DNA from: Enterobacter chengduensis
GTDB taxonomy: Bacteria > Pseudomonadota > Gammaproteobacteria > Enterobacterales > Enterobacteriaceae
DNA length: 64,000 bases
Direction: 5' to 3'
Assembly (NCBI RefSeq): GCF_001984825.2
Contig: NZ_CP043318.1
Span: forward strand, 3,782,001-3,846,000
A model generated the notes under the pieces. The model saw nothing but the letters and a program-made list of their open reading frames with translations, searched no databases and was not told the DNA's origin. Shown piece after piece: positions 1 to 8,541 of this stretch. Both the position numbers and the translations under genes were made by a program. Position 1 is the first letter of the stretch, and the number at the start of each line of letters is the position of its first letter.

Positions 1-3000
1 CCTCATTGGTGTACAGAGACGGGAACAGGCCGCTGGTGGTCTGCTCCAGGCAACCATACGGATACGCCTGCAGTTCGCGAATATAGCGCGCCAGGTTGAG
101 AGGTGGTTTGCCGCTCAGCAGCAGCTGTCCCTGCAGGGTATCAGGAGAGAAACCGGTGCTGTGCTGCGCCGGTGCGGTCCACGATTCGCCAGGGTTCAGC
201 ATGGCACCGGTATTAACCGTCTGTGCCGGGAACGCCGGACGCACGCCGATTTTCCAGCTCTTCTGCTGCGGGGCGAAGGTTTCGCCCGGAAGCTGCAGGC
301 CGGTAACCTGCGCGGTCACTTCACCGTCACCATAACCGTCCAGCGCACGCACCGGGATAAACAACGTGCTGCGCGCGCCCGGTGACAGCTGGACAGGCTG
401 AGGCTGTGCGCCTTCCAGCGCCAGTTTGCCGGTAGAGGCCAGGGCAACATTGAGCGTTTGCGGCTGGTCGGTCAGGTTGGTGATATCCAGCGTCAGGCGC
501 GAGGTATCCCCGCTTGCCAGGAAGCGCGGGGTATTCAGCTCGGTAATGACCGGCGCGGCCACAATAATCTTGCCTTCACTGCTGCCGAAATCGTCTTCCG
601 TCCAGGCCTGCGCCATCAGACGCAGCTCACCGTTAAAGTCTCCAATCGGCAACGTAATTGTGCCTTCCCCGTTGGCATCCAGCGTAACCGGCTGAGCCTG
701 CTGGGCGATAATGGTGACGTGATTTACCGGCGGTTTGCCGCCGCGCTTCAGCTCATCACCATCGCCACCAAAACGCAGCGCGGCCAGACGGCCCTGCCCT
801 TCAATGACCTGGCCGTAAATATCGTAGATATCCGCACCGTAACGCTTCTGGCCAAAGAAGGCCTGCCACGGATCCGGCGTAACGTAATCGGTAATGTTCA
901 GCACGCCGCTGTCCACCGCCGAGACCAGCACGTTTACCTTCTGCGGAACCGCACCCTCCTTCACGCTGGCTTTCACCTTCACCGAGAGCGTCTGGTTTGG
1001 ACGCATTTTCTGAGGGTTATCGAGCGCAATGTTCAGGCGGCGATTTTCGTCGCCCATCGGCAGATGCAGCAGGCCGACCGCGCGTTTCGGCGTGGCGGAT
1101 TTGGATTTATCCCCAGGACGGACCACCAGCGTGCTCAGGTAGAGGTCGTGACGCTTCCAGGCCTTGTCGACCGGGATAGCGAGATCCAGCCCGTTGGCCG
1201 GTACGTCGATCTCTTTCCACCACAGCGGCCCTTCGCTGGACTCAATCATCGCATAGCCCTTGCCAGCGGCTGGCGCGGCAATGTGCAGGTTGATGGTGTC
1301 GCCCGGCTGATAGGCTGGCTTATCCAGCTTCAGCGTCACGCGGTCAGGGCGCGCAGCGCCGGTACCGTCGCTGTTATCCTGCCAGCTGTAGCCTGCCCAG
1401 AAGCGCACGCTGCTGACCATCTCATCAGGCGCTTTCACCTCCAGACGGTATGACCCCCACTCCACCGGGAAGGTGACCTTGCCGGTTTCATCGGCCTTGA
1501 GCGTCAGCTCCTGCTCGCCTTCGACCAGGTCTTTTTGATCGAACTGAGACTGCCAGCCTTCGCTCTCTGACCAGTTCCAGAAGTAGTCCCGACGCTCGCG
1601 GATCAGACGCACCTGTAACCCGGAAACGGCCTTTTTCGCTCCGCTGGCATCGGCATACACGATGTCGAAACTGGCGTTGCCGTTCTCGTCAACAATCGGT
1701 TGGTTGACGGTGGTATCGGTGCGGTAGTCGTAAACCGCTTTACTGGCGAACTGCGGACGGATACCAGGCAGTTCAGCTGCCGGCCAGATAGCCTGCTCGG
1801 CGCGACGCGTTACCGGACGACCGCCGGACTCCAGCAGGCTGGCCTGCAGGATCAGCTGCAGCGGCGAGTGCACCTCTTTCCACTGGCTTTCGGTAGAAAC
1901 CTGCCCACGCCCCTGCTCGTCCAGCGTAAGCTGCACTTCATCCAGGCTGCGGCTCAGGTTCTCCTCGGCGATATCGCCAAACTGGAAGCCCGGCAGCGCA
2001 GACACGGCTTCACGCAGCGGACGCAGGAAAAGCTGGCCCTGCAGGGAATTACCGTTAGCAGGCGCGCCGTACAGGTAATAGCCGACGACGTTAAAGTCGA
2101 CGTTATCCTGCGGTGAAACCGGCGTTTTTTGCCCGCTGAGGTTGAGCGCCATACGCTCTGGCATGAAGTCTTCAACGTGGAAGTCCCACAGGCGCTGCAG
2201 GTTATCGCCCGTGTTGGCGCGGATATGCCACATGCCGGTTTGCGCCCCGCTGTCCAGCGGATAGTTAAAACGATAGAGTCCATTTTCTGGCTTGACGACA
2301 ACAGTACGCGCGACCTGTCCATCTGGACGCAGCACGTCAAGCTTCACGGGCTGGTCGGGAAGTGGCTTACCGTCGCTGTCGCGCAGGAGACCGTTCAGGA
2401 TCACCGTTTCGCCCGGACGGTAGAGATCGCGTGGGCCAAACATGAAGAATTGTTTGCTGTAGCCAGGACTTCCTGCGATATCAAACTCAGCCAGATCGAG
2501 GGCCGGCAGCTTGAGGTCAAGCAGCGTGGTCTGGCCATCTTTGCTCGCCAGGATCAGCGCGGCTTCTTTGTCCGTTTCGAGCGTCGCATGGCCGTCCGCA
2601 TCGCTGTTCGCTTCGGCAAGGGTCTGGCCTTTGTCGTTCAACAGGGTGACGGTCACGCCGGACTGCGCCGCACCGTTCTCCAGGCTCTGGGTGAAGATAT
2701 CCAGGCGGTTATGGTAACGGTGGGCGGATAGACCAATATCGCTTAAGGTAAAGAGCGTCGCGGCGTTGCTGTAGTTGTAGTGTCCGGCCTGGTTCATGAC
2801 CGCGATATAAACGCCAGACTGCTGGAGCGGCTTGATATCCTTGAGGGGCAACAGCAGTTTTTCGCGAGTGTTGCGCGCCGGATTAAGATCGAACCGACCG
2901 GTGTAAACCAGCTCCGCCATCTTCAGCAGGTTGTCGGATTCCCAGTTGGTCAGCGAGTTACGATACTCCCACTGGCTGACAAAGGAGGCCAGCGATTGAG

Positions 3001-3604
3001 GCTTCACGCGGTAGAAGTTAACGTCAACATTGTTGACGTTGAGCGCCATCACCGGCAGACCTTCAACCACTTTACCCGGCAGCAGCGAGCCGCGGCTGGC
3101 GAAACCGACCGTCGGTTCAACGTCCCGAGTGGTCAGGGCTTTTTCATAATCAATGCCGAACGTCGCCTTGTTCAGCGCCTGCAGACCCCGCTCAACGGTA
3201 ACGACCAGGTTGCGGTTAGGCTCCAGATGGCGCAGGCGAAGCTCTTTCAGGTTAGGCGCAAGTTCCCACGCCCCGTCAACCTTGCCGCTTTTTTTGTCCA
3301 CGACGTGAACCGTTTTGGCGAAATCCTGATCGGGATTCAGCGGAACAGAAAACGTCAGCACCAGCGTGGCGGCACCGTCGAGCTGAACTTCAGAGGTATC
3401 CAGCAGCGTCAGCGCTTTTCCCTGACTCTGGGCGGCCAGCTTAGCCAGCTTTTCTGCACTGGGTTTTTCCGCGGCTTTCGGTGTGGATGCGGTGGATGCC
3501 GCGGGAGCCGCAGCCTGAGGTTTATCGTCGCTGTTATCACAGCCGACAAGCGTAAACGTGGTAAGCAGCGCAAGAGAGAGCGCGGCTAAGCGAAACGGTT
3601 TCAT
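1..3604 (-). CDS. yfhM: Alpha-2-macroglobulin family lipoprotein YfhM (partial, C-terminus beyond left edge)
   Basis: Bacterial alpha-2-macroglobulin, a periplasmic lipoprotein thought to trap attacking proteases and to work with the peptidoglycan glycosyltransferase PbpC. About 1201 N-terminal codons are present; the E. coli protein is about 1650 residues. The start at 3604 gives a lipoprotein signal peptide (MKPFRLAALSLALL) with lipobox LVGC, followed by a disordered D/A/P-rich linker. The thioester motif CLEQ is intact at plus-strand 41-52, with Cys at about residue 1185, so this is the thioester-bearing class. The receptor-binding-like C-terminus, and pbpC if conserved, would lie left of the window. 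The gene diverges from the alpha-glucoside cassette. Confidence 0.96.
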   Translation of the reverse strand, partial: MKPFRLAALSLALLTTFTLVGCDNSDDKPQAAAPAASTASTPKAAEKPSAEKLAKLAAQSQGKALTLLDTSEVQLDGAATLVLTFSVPLNPDQDFAKTVHVVDKKSGKVDGAWELAPNLKELRLRHLEPNRNLVVTVERGLQALNKATFGIDYEKALTTRDVEPTVGFASRGSLLPGKVVEGLPVMALNVNNVDVNFYRVKPQSLASFVSQWEYRNSLTNWESDNLLKMAELVYTGRFDLNPARNTREKLLLPLKDIKPLQQSGVYIAVMNQAGHYNYSNAATLFTLSDIGLSAHRYHNRLDIFTQSLENGAAQSGVTVTLLNDKGQTLAEANSDADGHATLETDKEAALILASKDGQTTLLDLKLPALDLAEFDIAGSPGYSKQFFMFGPRDLYRPGETVILNGLLRDSDGKPLPDQPVKLDVLRPDGQVARTVVVKPENGLYRFNYPLDSGAQTGMWHIRANTGDNLQRLWDFHVEDFMPERMALNLSGQKTPVSPQDNVDFNVVGYYLYGAPANGNSLQGQLFLRPLREAVSALPGFQFGDIAEENLSRSLDEVQLTLDEQGRGQVSTESQWKEVHSPLQLILQASLLESGGRPVTRRAEQAIWPAAELPGIRPQFASKAVYDYRTDTTVNQPIVDENGNASFDIVYADASGAKKAVSGLQVRLIRERRDYFWNWSESEGWQSQFDQKDLVEGEQELTLKADETGKVTFPVEWGSYRLEVKAPDEMVSSVRFWAGYSWQDNSDGTGAARPDRVTLKLDKPAYQPGDTINLHIAAPAAGKGYAMIESSEGPLWWKEIDVPANGLDLAIPVDKAWKRHDLYLSTLVVRPGDKSKSATPKRAVGLLHLPMGDENRRLNIALDNPQKMRPNQTLSVKVKASVKEGAVPQKVNVLVSAVDSGVLNITDYVTPDPWQAFFGQKRYGADIYDIYGQVIEGQGRLAALRFGGDGDELKRGGKPPVNHVTIIAQQAQPVTLDANGEGTITLPIGDFNGELRLMAQAWTEDDFGSSEGKIIVAAPVITELNTPRFLASGDTSRLTLDITNLTDQPQTLNVALASTGKLALEGAQPQPVQLSPGARSTLFIPVRALDGYGDGEVTAQVTGLQLPGETFAPQQKSWKIGVRPAFPAQTVNTGAMLNPGESWTAPAQHSTGFSPDTLQGQLLLSGKPPLNLARYIRELQAYPYGCLEQTTSGLFPSLYTNE

Positions 3605-3759
3605 CCTTTGTCCCTGGCCCATGGGGCCTGTTGGTCGTCGTCCGGATAAGTATTATCCGCAAGTTTCATTAATTCAAAAAGTCCAATTTTAGAATCTGGA
3701 AAGCGCCTCGCAGAACGGCATTTCGCCGCTACGCCGTGATGGAACCGCGATCACAGCAC

Positions 3760-3776
3760 GTAACGTCACATGTTAC
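3760..3776. promoter_or_regulatory. Candidate operator, GTAAC-N7-GTTAC palindrome upstream of the alpha-glucoside operon
   Basis: A 17-bp dyad with 5-bp arms lies about 115 bp before the PTS start, between divergent yfhM and the PTS gene. A second, perfect palindrome follows at 3789. No protein can be assigned from sequence; the RpiR regulator at 7754-8524 and CRP are the obvious candidates. Confidence 0.35.
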
Positions 3777-3788
3777 CTTTTACGTAAT

Positions 3789-3803
3789 TTGTTTTTAAAA
3801 CAA
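3789..3803. promoter_or_regulatory. Candidate operator, perfect 15-bp palindrome
   Basis: The sequence TTGTTTTTAAAACAA is symmetric around its central base and lies 87 bp before the PTS start codon, followed by a short GATA tandem run at 3807-3818. Position and symmetry suit a repressor site for the sugar operon; the cognate protein is unknown. Confidence 0.35.
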
Positions 3804-3890
3804 TAAGATAGATAGATAACCACGACTAAAGACTGCTAGTTTTATGACCATAACGCACCCCGAGTGCGCGGTTCAAAAAGAGAGAAAGCC

Positions 3891-5435
3891 ATGAAACGAG
3901 CCGTGAACGCCCTACAAAATTTCGGAAAATCATTGTACGGACCGGTACTTATCTTACCGATCGTCGGTCTGTTTATTGCCTTTGGTAACGTGCTGGGCAA
4001 CGGTAATCTCGCTGAATATCTGCCGTTTCTTGGTCATCCGCTGATTCAGCATCTTGGTCAGCTTATTGCAAAATCTGCCGTGTCGGTGTTGGTGAACCTG
4101 GCGCTGGTGTTTGCCGTCGGGATCCCGATTGGGCTGGCGACGCGCGATAAAGGCTACGCGGCGCTGATTGGTCTGGTGACCTTCGTGGTGTTTATCAACG
4201 CCATGAACGTCACGCTACAGCTGCAGGGCGAGCTGGCGCCAGCGGCCCAGCTGAAAGCGGCCGGGCAGACCATGGTTCTGGGCGTGCAGGTGCTGGAGAT
4301 GGGCGTTTTCGCCGGGATCCTGACCGGGGCGCTGTCGGGATACCTGTACAACAAATATTCCGGCGTACAGTTTAACGGCGCAATGGCGATTTACTCCGGC
4401 CACTGCTTTGTCGCGATTGTGATGCTGCCCGTCTCCATGCTGCTCGGCGTGGTAATGAGCGAACTGTGGCCGTTTGCCCAGCACGGGATTAGCGCCCTGG
4501 CGCTGGCCATTAAAGGCTCCGGCCCGTTCGGCGTAGCCATTTACGGTTTCCTTGAGCGCATTCTGGTCCCCACCGGCCTGCACCATCTGGTTTATACCCC
4601 GTTCCTCTATACCGAACTCGGGGGGACGCAGGAGGTATGCGGCGCAACCTATCAGGGCGCGCGTAATATCTACTTCGCCGAGATGGCCTGCCCGGAGGTG
4701 AAGCAGCTCAGCAGCACCGTGGTGTGGGACGCGCGCGGCATCAGCAAAATGTTCGGCCTGCCCGCCGCCGCGCTGGCGATGTATATGACCGCAAAACCGG
4801 AACGCAAAGCCGTTGCGAAAGCCATTCTGATCCCGGCGGCGCTGACCTCACTGCTGGTGGGCGTCACCGAGCCGATTGAGTTCTCCTTCCTGTTCGTCGC
4901 CCCGCTGCTGTTCGTGGTGCACGCGGTGCTGACCGGCATCGGCATGATGCTGTTCTCGCTGCTGGGCGTTCACGCCATCGGCGCCAACGGGATTATCGAC
5001 TTCATCCTCTACAACCTGCCGCTCGGCACGGAGAAGTCCAACTGGCCGATGTATCTGCTGGTCGGGCTGATCATGTTTGCCCTCTACTTCACGGTGTTCC
5101 GCTTCCTGATCCTGCGCTTCAACATGAAGACCCCAGGCCGTGAGGATGAGGATCAGGAGACGCGCCTTTACAGCAAGCAGGAGTACCAGGCGAAGGGCAA
5201 TAACGACGGGCTGGGTGAGTCCATCGTGGTGGGCCTCGGCGGCAGGGAGAATATTGAGGTTGTGGATAACTGCTATACCCGCTTACGTGTCACGGTGAAG
5301 GACGTCGGCATTATCGACGAGCCGCGCCTGAAGGCCACCGGCGCGAAAGGGGTCATCAAACAAGGTAACAACGTTCAGGTGGTCTACGGGCTGCACGTCA
5401 AAAAAATGCGAGAAGCCGTTGAGACGTTTCTCTGA
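3891..5435 (+). CDS. PTS alpha-glucoside transporter subunit IICB
   Basis: Membrane permease that takes up and phosphorylates an alpha-glucoside, probably maltose, a sucrose isomer or a related disaccharide, with phosphate relayed from a separate EIIA-Glc. The 514-residue protein has an N-terminal IIC domain with about ten membrane segments (residues about 20-420) and a C-terminal IIB domain whose phosphocysteine lies in VVDNCYTRLRV. No IIA domain is fused or adjacent. ATG 3891 follows a purine-rich AGAGAAAG; a GTG nine codons upstream is less likely because it precedes that site. Twelve bases separate it from the GH4 gene, so the two form one transcript. The family includes GlvCB, AglA and MalX; the exact sugar cannot be read from sequence. 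Confidence 0.9.
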   Translation: MKRAVNALQNFGKSLYGPVLILPIVGLFIAFGNVLGNGNLAEYLPFLGHPLIQHLGQLIAKSAVSVLVNLALVFAVGIPIGLATRDKGYAALIGLVTFVVFINAMNVTLQLQGELAPAAQLKAAGQTMVLGVQVLEMGVFAGILTGALSGYLYNKYSGVQFNGAMAIYSGHCFVAIVMLPVSMLLGVVMSELWPFAQHGISALALAIKGSGPFGVAIYGFLERILVPTGLHHLVYTPFLYTELGGTQEVCGATYQGARNIYFAEMACPEVKQLSSTVVWDARGISKMFGLPAAALAMYMTAKPERKAVAKAILIPAALTSLLVGVTEPIEFSFLFVAPLLFVVHAVLTGIGMMLFSLLGVHAIGANGIIDFILYNLPLGTEKSNWPMYLLVGLIMFALYFTVFRFLILRFNMKTPGREDEDQETRLYSKQEYQAKGNNDGLGESIVVGLGGRENIEVVDNCYTRLRVTVKDVGIIDEPRLKATGAKGVIKQGNNVQVVYGLHVKKMREAVETFL

Positions 5436-5447
5436 AAGGAGCTAAAG

Positions 5448-6815
5448 ATGTTTACACCCCCCTTCATTCTGTCGATTGCCGGCGGCGGTAGCACCTATAC
5501 GCCGGGTATTGTGAAAAGCCTGATGGTGCGTCTGCATGACTTCCCGCTGGCCGAAATCCGCCTCTATGACATCGACGAGGCGCGCCAGAACACCATTGCG
5601 CCGGTGGTTGAGAAAGTGATTCGCGACCACAGTGAAAGCATCAAATTCACCGTCACCACTGACCCGGAAGTGGCGTTCAGCGGCGCACATTTCGTCTTCG
5701 CACAGATGCGCGTCGGTCAGTACAAAATGCGCGAGCAGGATGAGAAGATCCCCCTGCGGCACGGCGTGGTCGGCCAGGAGACCTGCGGTCCCGGCGGGCT
5801 GGCGTACGGGCTGCGCACGATCCTGCCGATGGTTGAGCTTATCGATCTGGTGGATCGCTACGCGCATGAAAAAGCCTGGATCGTGAACTACTCCAACCCG
5901 GCGGCGATCGTCGCGGAAGGCGTGCGCCGCCTGCGCCCGAACGCGCGGGTGCTGAACATCTGCGATATGCCCGTCGCCGCCATGCGCAATATGGGTGCCA
6001 TACTTGGCGTGGATCGCCGCAGGCTGGAGGTGGACTACTTCGGCCTGAACCACTTCGGCTGGTTTACCCGCGTGCTGGTCGACGGCGAGGACAGGCTGCT
6101 CGAGCTGCGCAAGCATATCGCGAAGTTTGGCCTGCTGACGGAAGACGCCGCCAAAACCGATCCGCAGCATTCCGATCCCTCCTGGGTGAAAACCTGGCGC
6201 AACATCAAGCCGATCGTGGACAACTTCCCGGAGTATCTGCCAAATCCGTACCTGCAGTACTACCTGATGCCCAACCAGATTGTCGAGCACCAGAACCCGG
6301 ACTATACCCGCGCCAACGAAGTGATGGACGGGCGTGAGAAAAAACTCTTTGCTGCTGCGCAAGAGTACAAGCGCACCGGGATCCTGCCGGATGCCTTCCA
6401 CGTGGGCGTCCACGGCGAGTTTATCGTCGACGTGGCCTGCTCGCTGGCCTTTAACCTGCGCGGCCGCCATCTGGTGATGGTGGAAAACCGCGGGGCGATT
6501 ACCAACCTGCCATACGATGCGATGGTGGAAGTGCCCGCCTATATCACCTCCGAAGGACCAGAGCCTGTGCGCATCGGTAAGGTGCCGCTGTTCCATCAGA
6601 CCCTGCTGCAACAGCAGCTGGCATCGGAACAGCTGCTGGTAGAGGCGACTATTGAAGGCAGCTATGAGAAAGCCCTGCAGGCGTTTACCCTCAACCGCAC
6701 CGTGCCCACGATGGAACATGCGAAAGCGATACTGGATGAGATGATCGAGGCCAATCGCGACTACTGGCCCGCGCTGCAAAAGGCCTGGCAGGATGGCGAA
6801 ACGGTGAAAAAATAG
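5448..6815 (+). CDS. 6-phospho-alpha-glucosidase (GH4)
   Basis: Cytoplasmic NAD- and metal-dependent glycosidase that hydrolyses the phosphorylated alpha-glucoside made by the upstream PTS. The 455-residue protein has the dinucleotide-binding GGGSTYTPG near residue 12, the GH4 signature GQETCGPGG, and NICDMP at about 170-175. The CDMP form with Cys172-Asp173 is known to mark alpha- rather than beta-specific members. GLNHFGWF follows. A strong AAGGAG site precedes the ATG. It looks like a different GH4 subgroup from GlvG/AglB, so a symbol is withheld. A terminator follows before sseA. Confidence 0.92.
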   Translation: MFTPPFILSIAGGGSTYTPGIVKSLMVRLHDFPLAEIRLYDIDEARQNTIAPVVEKVIRDHSESIKFTVTTDPEVAFSGAHFVFAQMRVGQYKMREQDEKIPLRHGVVGQETCGPGGLAYGLRTILPMVELIDLVDRYAHEKAWIVNYSNPAAIVAEGVRRLRPNARVLNICDMPVAAMRNMGAILGVDRRRLEVDYFGLNHFGWFTRVLVDGEDRLLELRKHIAKFGLLTEDAAKTDPQHSDPSWVKTWRNIKPIVDNFPEYLPNPYLQYYLMPNQIVEHQNPDYTRANEVMDGREKKLFAAAQEYKRTGILPDAFHVGVHGEFIVDVACSLAFNLRGRHLVMVENRGAITNLPYDAMVEVPAYITSEGPEPVRIGKVPLFHQTLLQQQLASEQLLVEATIEGSYEKALQAFTLNRTVPTMEHAKAILDEMIEANRDYWPALQKAWQDGETVKK

Positions 6816-6845
6816 GGGCTTGCTCGCGAGTTGAACGTGGTTTGC

Positions 6846-6882
6846 TTGTCGGTGTCAGAAAAAACACCGACAATCCTTTTTT
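6846..6882 (+). terminator. Intrinsic terminator of the alpha-glucoside operon
   Basis: A perfect 10-bp stem (TTGTCGGTGT at 6846-6855, ACACCGACAA at 6864-6873) with an A-rich loop is followed by TCC and six T residues. It sits 31 bases after the GH4 stop and only 23 bases before the sseA start codon, so it separates sugar genes from sseA. Confidence 0.85.
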
Positions 6883-6905
6883 ACGGAAAAGAATGGAGGC
6901 ATCCC

Positions 6906-7754
6906 ATGTCCACCTCATATTTTGTCGCCGCCGACTGGCTGATCGAGCACGGCGACGACCCGGAAGTTCAGATTATTGACGCGCGTATGGCCCCTGCCGG
7001 GCAGGAACACCTTCGCGATATGGTCGCGGAATACCGTGCCGGACATCTTCCTGGCGCGGTATTTTTTGATATCGAAGCCCTCTCCGATCACAACTCTCCC
7101 CTGCCGCACATGCTGCCGCGCCCGGAAGCGTTTTCCGTGGCGATGCGCGAGCTGGGCGTCAGCAAAGATAAGCATCTGGTTGTCTATGATGAAGGCAACC
7201 TCTTCTCCGCCCCGCGCGCGTGGTGGATGCTGAAAAACTTCGGCGTGGAAAAAGTCTCGATTCTGGCGGGCGGGCTGGCGGGCTGGAAGCGCGACGAGCT
7301 GCCGCTTCAGCAGGGTGACGTGACGCTGCCGGAAGGGGATTTCGACGCGACGTTTGATGCACACGTGGTGAAGCGCCTGACCGACGTGCTGGTCGTTAGC
7401 CATGAAAAAACGGCGCAAATCGTCGATGCCCGTCCTGCTCCGCGCTTCAATGCCGAAGCGAATGAACCGCGTCCGGGACTGAGGCGTGGGCATATTCCGG
7501 GCGCTCTGAACGTGCCGTGGGGCGATCTGGTATTTGAAGGCGAGCTGAAAACCACCGACGAGCTGCGCGCTATTTTTGACCGTGCAGGCGTCGATTTACA
7601 CCGTCCAATTATTGCCAGCTGCGGTTCCGGCGTCACGGCCTGCGTGGTGATTCTGGCCCTCGCCACGCTCGGCGTAAGCGACATCACGCTTTACGACGGT
7701 GCCTGGAGCGAATGGGGCGCGCGGGACGACCTGCCGGTTGAACCGGCGAAATAA
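6906..7754 (+). CDS. sseA: 3-mercaptopyruvate sulfurtransferase SseA
   Basis: Transfers sulfur from 3-mercaptopyruvate to cyanide or thiols, in cysteine breakdown and sulfide production. The 282-residue protein has two rhodanese domains: residues about 5-135 inactive, about 160-275 catalytic with CGSGVT and Cys239. The start at 6906 has a good AATGGAGGC site and matches the family N-terminus (MSTSYFVAADWL); upstream in-frame codons cross the terminator. In E. coli sseA lies directly beside yfhM. Here the sugar genes sit between them and the sugar-type regulator overlaps the sseA stop, placing a housekeeping gene inside the cassette. No strong promoter is visible between the terminator and the ATG. 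Confidence 0.96.
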   Translation: MSTSYFVAADWLIEHGDDPEVQIIDARMAPAGQEHLRDMVAEYRAGHLPGAVFFDIEALSDHNSPLPHMLPRPEAFSVAMRELGVSKDKHLVVYDEGNLFSAPRAWWMLKNFGVEKVSILAGGLAGWKRDELPLQQGDVTLPEGDFDATFDAHVVKRLTDVLVVSHEKTAQIVDARPAPRFNAEANEPRPGLRRGHIPGALNVPWGDLVFEGELKTTDELRAIFDRAGVDLHRPIIASCGSGVTACVVILALATLGVSDITLYDGAWSEWGARDDLPVEPAK

Positions 7755-8524
7755 TGGATAACCGCCTGGCCACGCTGTTAACGCGCGGGGCGTCACTGAC
7801 CCGCGCGGAGTATCGCGTCCTCGCCCACCTCACGGAGCATCCGCTGCTGGTGGGTAATATTACGGTTCGCGAGCTGGCGCAGGCGACGTTTGTTTCCACC
7901 GCTACCATTATGCGGCTGTGTCAGAAGCTGGGGTTCAGCGGCTTTAGCGAGCTCATCTGGCACTGCAAGCAGCTGCTCTCCGACACCCCGCACATTGCCG
8001 CGCAGCCTGAGCATCAGGCTGAATTGCCTGCGCTGTTTAATCAGTTTATCGCCAACTATCAGCACACCTTCCAGTGGGTCACGCAGGAGAAGCGCCAGCA
8101 GTTTGCCGACCTGCTGCGCCAAAAAGAGAGTTTCTTCCTCTACGGTGCCGGGTTTTCCTATCTGTTTGCCGAGTATCTGACCAAGAAGCTGCAGGTGCTG
8201 GGCAAAACGGCGTTTATCTCCGGGCCGGGGGACAGCCGGAATATTTTTCTCAGCAACGCCGCCCGCTACCAGGTGTTTATTGCCGTCTCGCGCAGCGGCG
8301 AAACGGAGCAGGTGCTGGATAAAGCGCGGATAGCCAAAAACGTCGGTATGACGATCGTCGCGTTTACCCGCGCCTCGGCCAATACGCTGGCAGGGATTGC
8401 GGACGTGCACTTTGCGCTTTATGACGAAGCGGTACACTTTGCCGCCGAAGCCGCAGGGGTGACGTCGTTTGAGTCGAATCTGGTGCTGCTGATGGATTTA
8501 CTGCTGCTGGAAGCAACGGGGTGA
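7754..8524 (+). CDS. MurR/RpiR-family transcriptional regulator of the alpha-glucoside cassette
   Basis: 256-residue regulator with an N-terminal RpiR-type helix-turn-helix (residues about 1-75, containing TFVSTATIMRLCQKLGF) and a C-terminal SIS sugar-phosphate-binding domain (about 105-235, with VSRSGETEQV). Such proteins sense phosphosugars and control PTS or sugar genes. Its ATG overlaps the sseA TAA by one base (TAATG), implying cotranscription and translational coupling. The likely targets are the PTS and GH4 genes upstream, by analogy with GlvR-type regulators; that is inference. It is clearly distinct from YfhH at 39627. Confidence 0.88.
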   Translation: MDNRLATLLTRGASLTRAEYRVLAHLTEHPLLVGNITVRELAQATFVSTATIMRLCQKLGFSGFSELIWHCKQLLSDTPHIAAQPEHQAELPALFNQFIANYQHTFQWVTQEKRQQFADLLRQKESFFLYGAGFSYLFAEYLTKKLQVLGKTAFISGPGDSRNIFLSNAARYQVFIAVSRSGETEQVLDKARIAKNVGMTIVAFTRASANTLAGIADVHFALYDEAVHFAAEAAGVTSFESNLVLLMDLLLLEATG

Positions 8525-8535
8525 CGGTCACCCCG
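8517..8535. other. 19-bp perfect palindrome across the RpiR gene stop
   Basis: Two arms, CGGGGTGAC and GTCACCCCG, flank a single G, with the TGA stop inside the left arm. It sits between the convergent RpiR gene and sseB. There is no T run on either strand, so it is at best a hairpin barrier rather than a standard terminator. Confidence 0.4.
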
Positions 8536-8541
8536 CCATAA

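Noticed and set aside
458-1453. 331-codon open frame on the plus strand within yfhM
   Set aside because: Opposite-strand shadow of the macroglobulin gene, which has signal peptide and thioester motif.
3737-3756. CRP-like half sites GTGAT and ATCACA upstream of the alpha-glucoside operon
   Set aside because: The halves are separated by 11 bases instead of the 6 between TGTGA and TCACA, so this is not a normal CRP site.
3864-3890. GTG start nine codons before the PTS ATG
   Set aside because: The purine-rich ribosome-binding site lies between this GTG and ATG 3891, and the extra residues are not family-like.
5442-6779. 445-codon open frame on the minus strand
   Set aside because: Covers the GH4 6-phospho-alpha-glucosidase almost end to end on the opposite strand. 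The GH4 gene has clear catalytic motifs and a strong ribosome-binding site; this frame has none.
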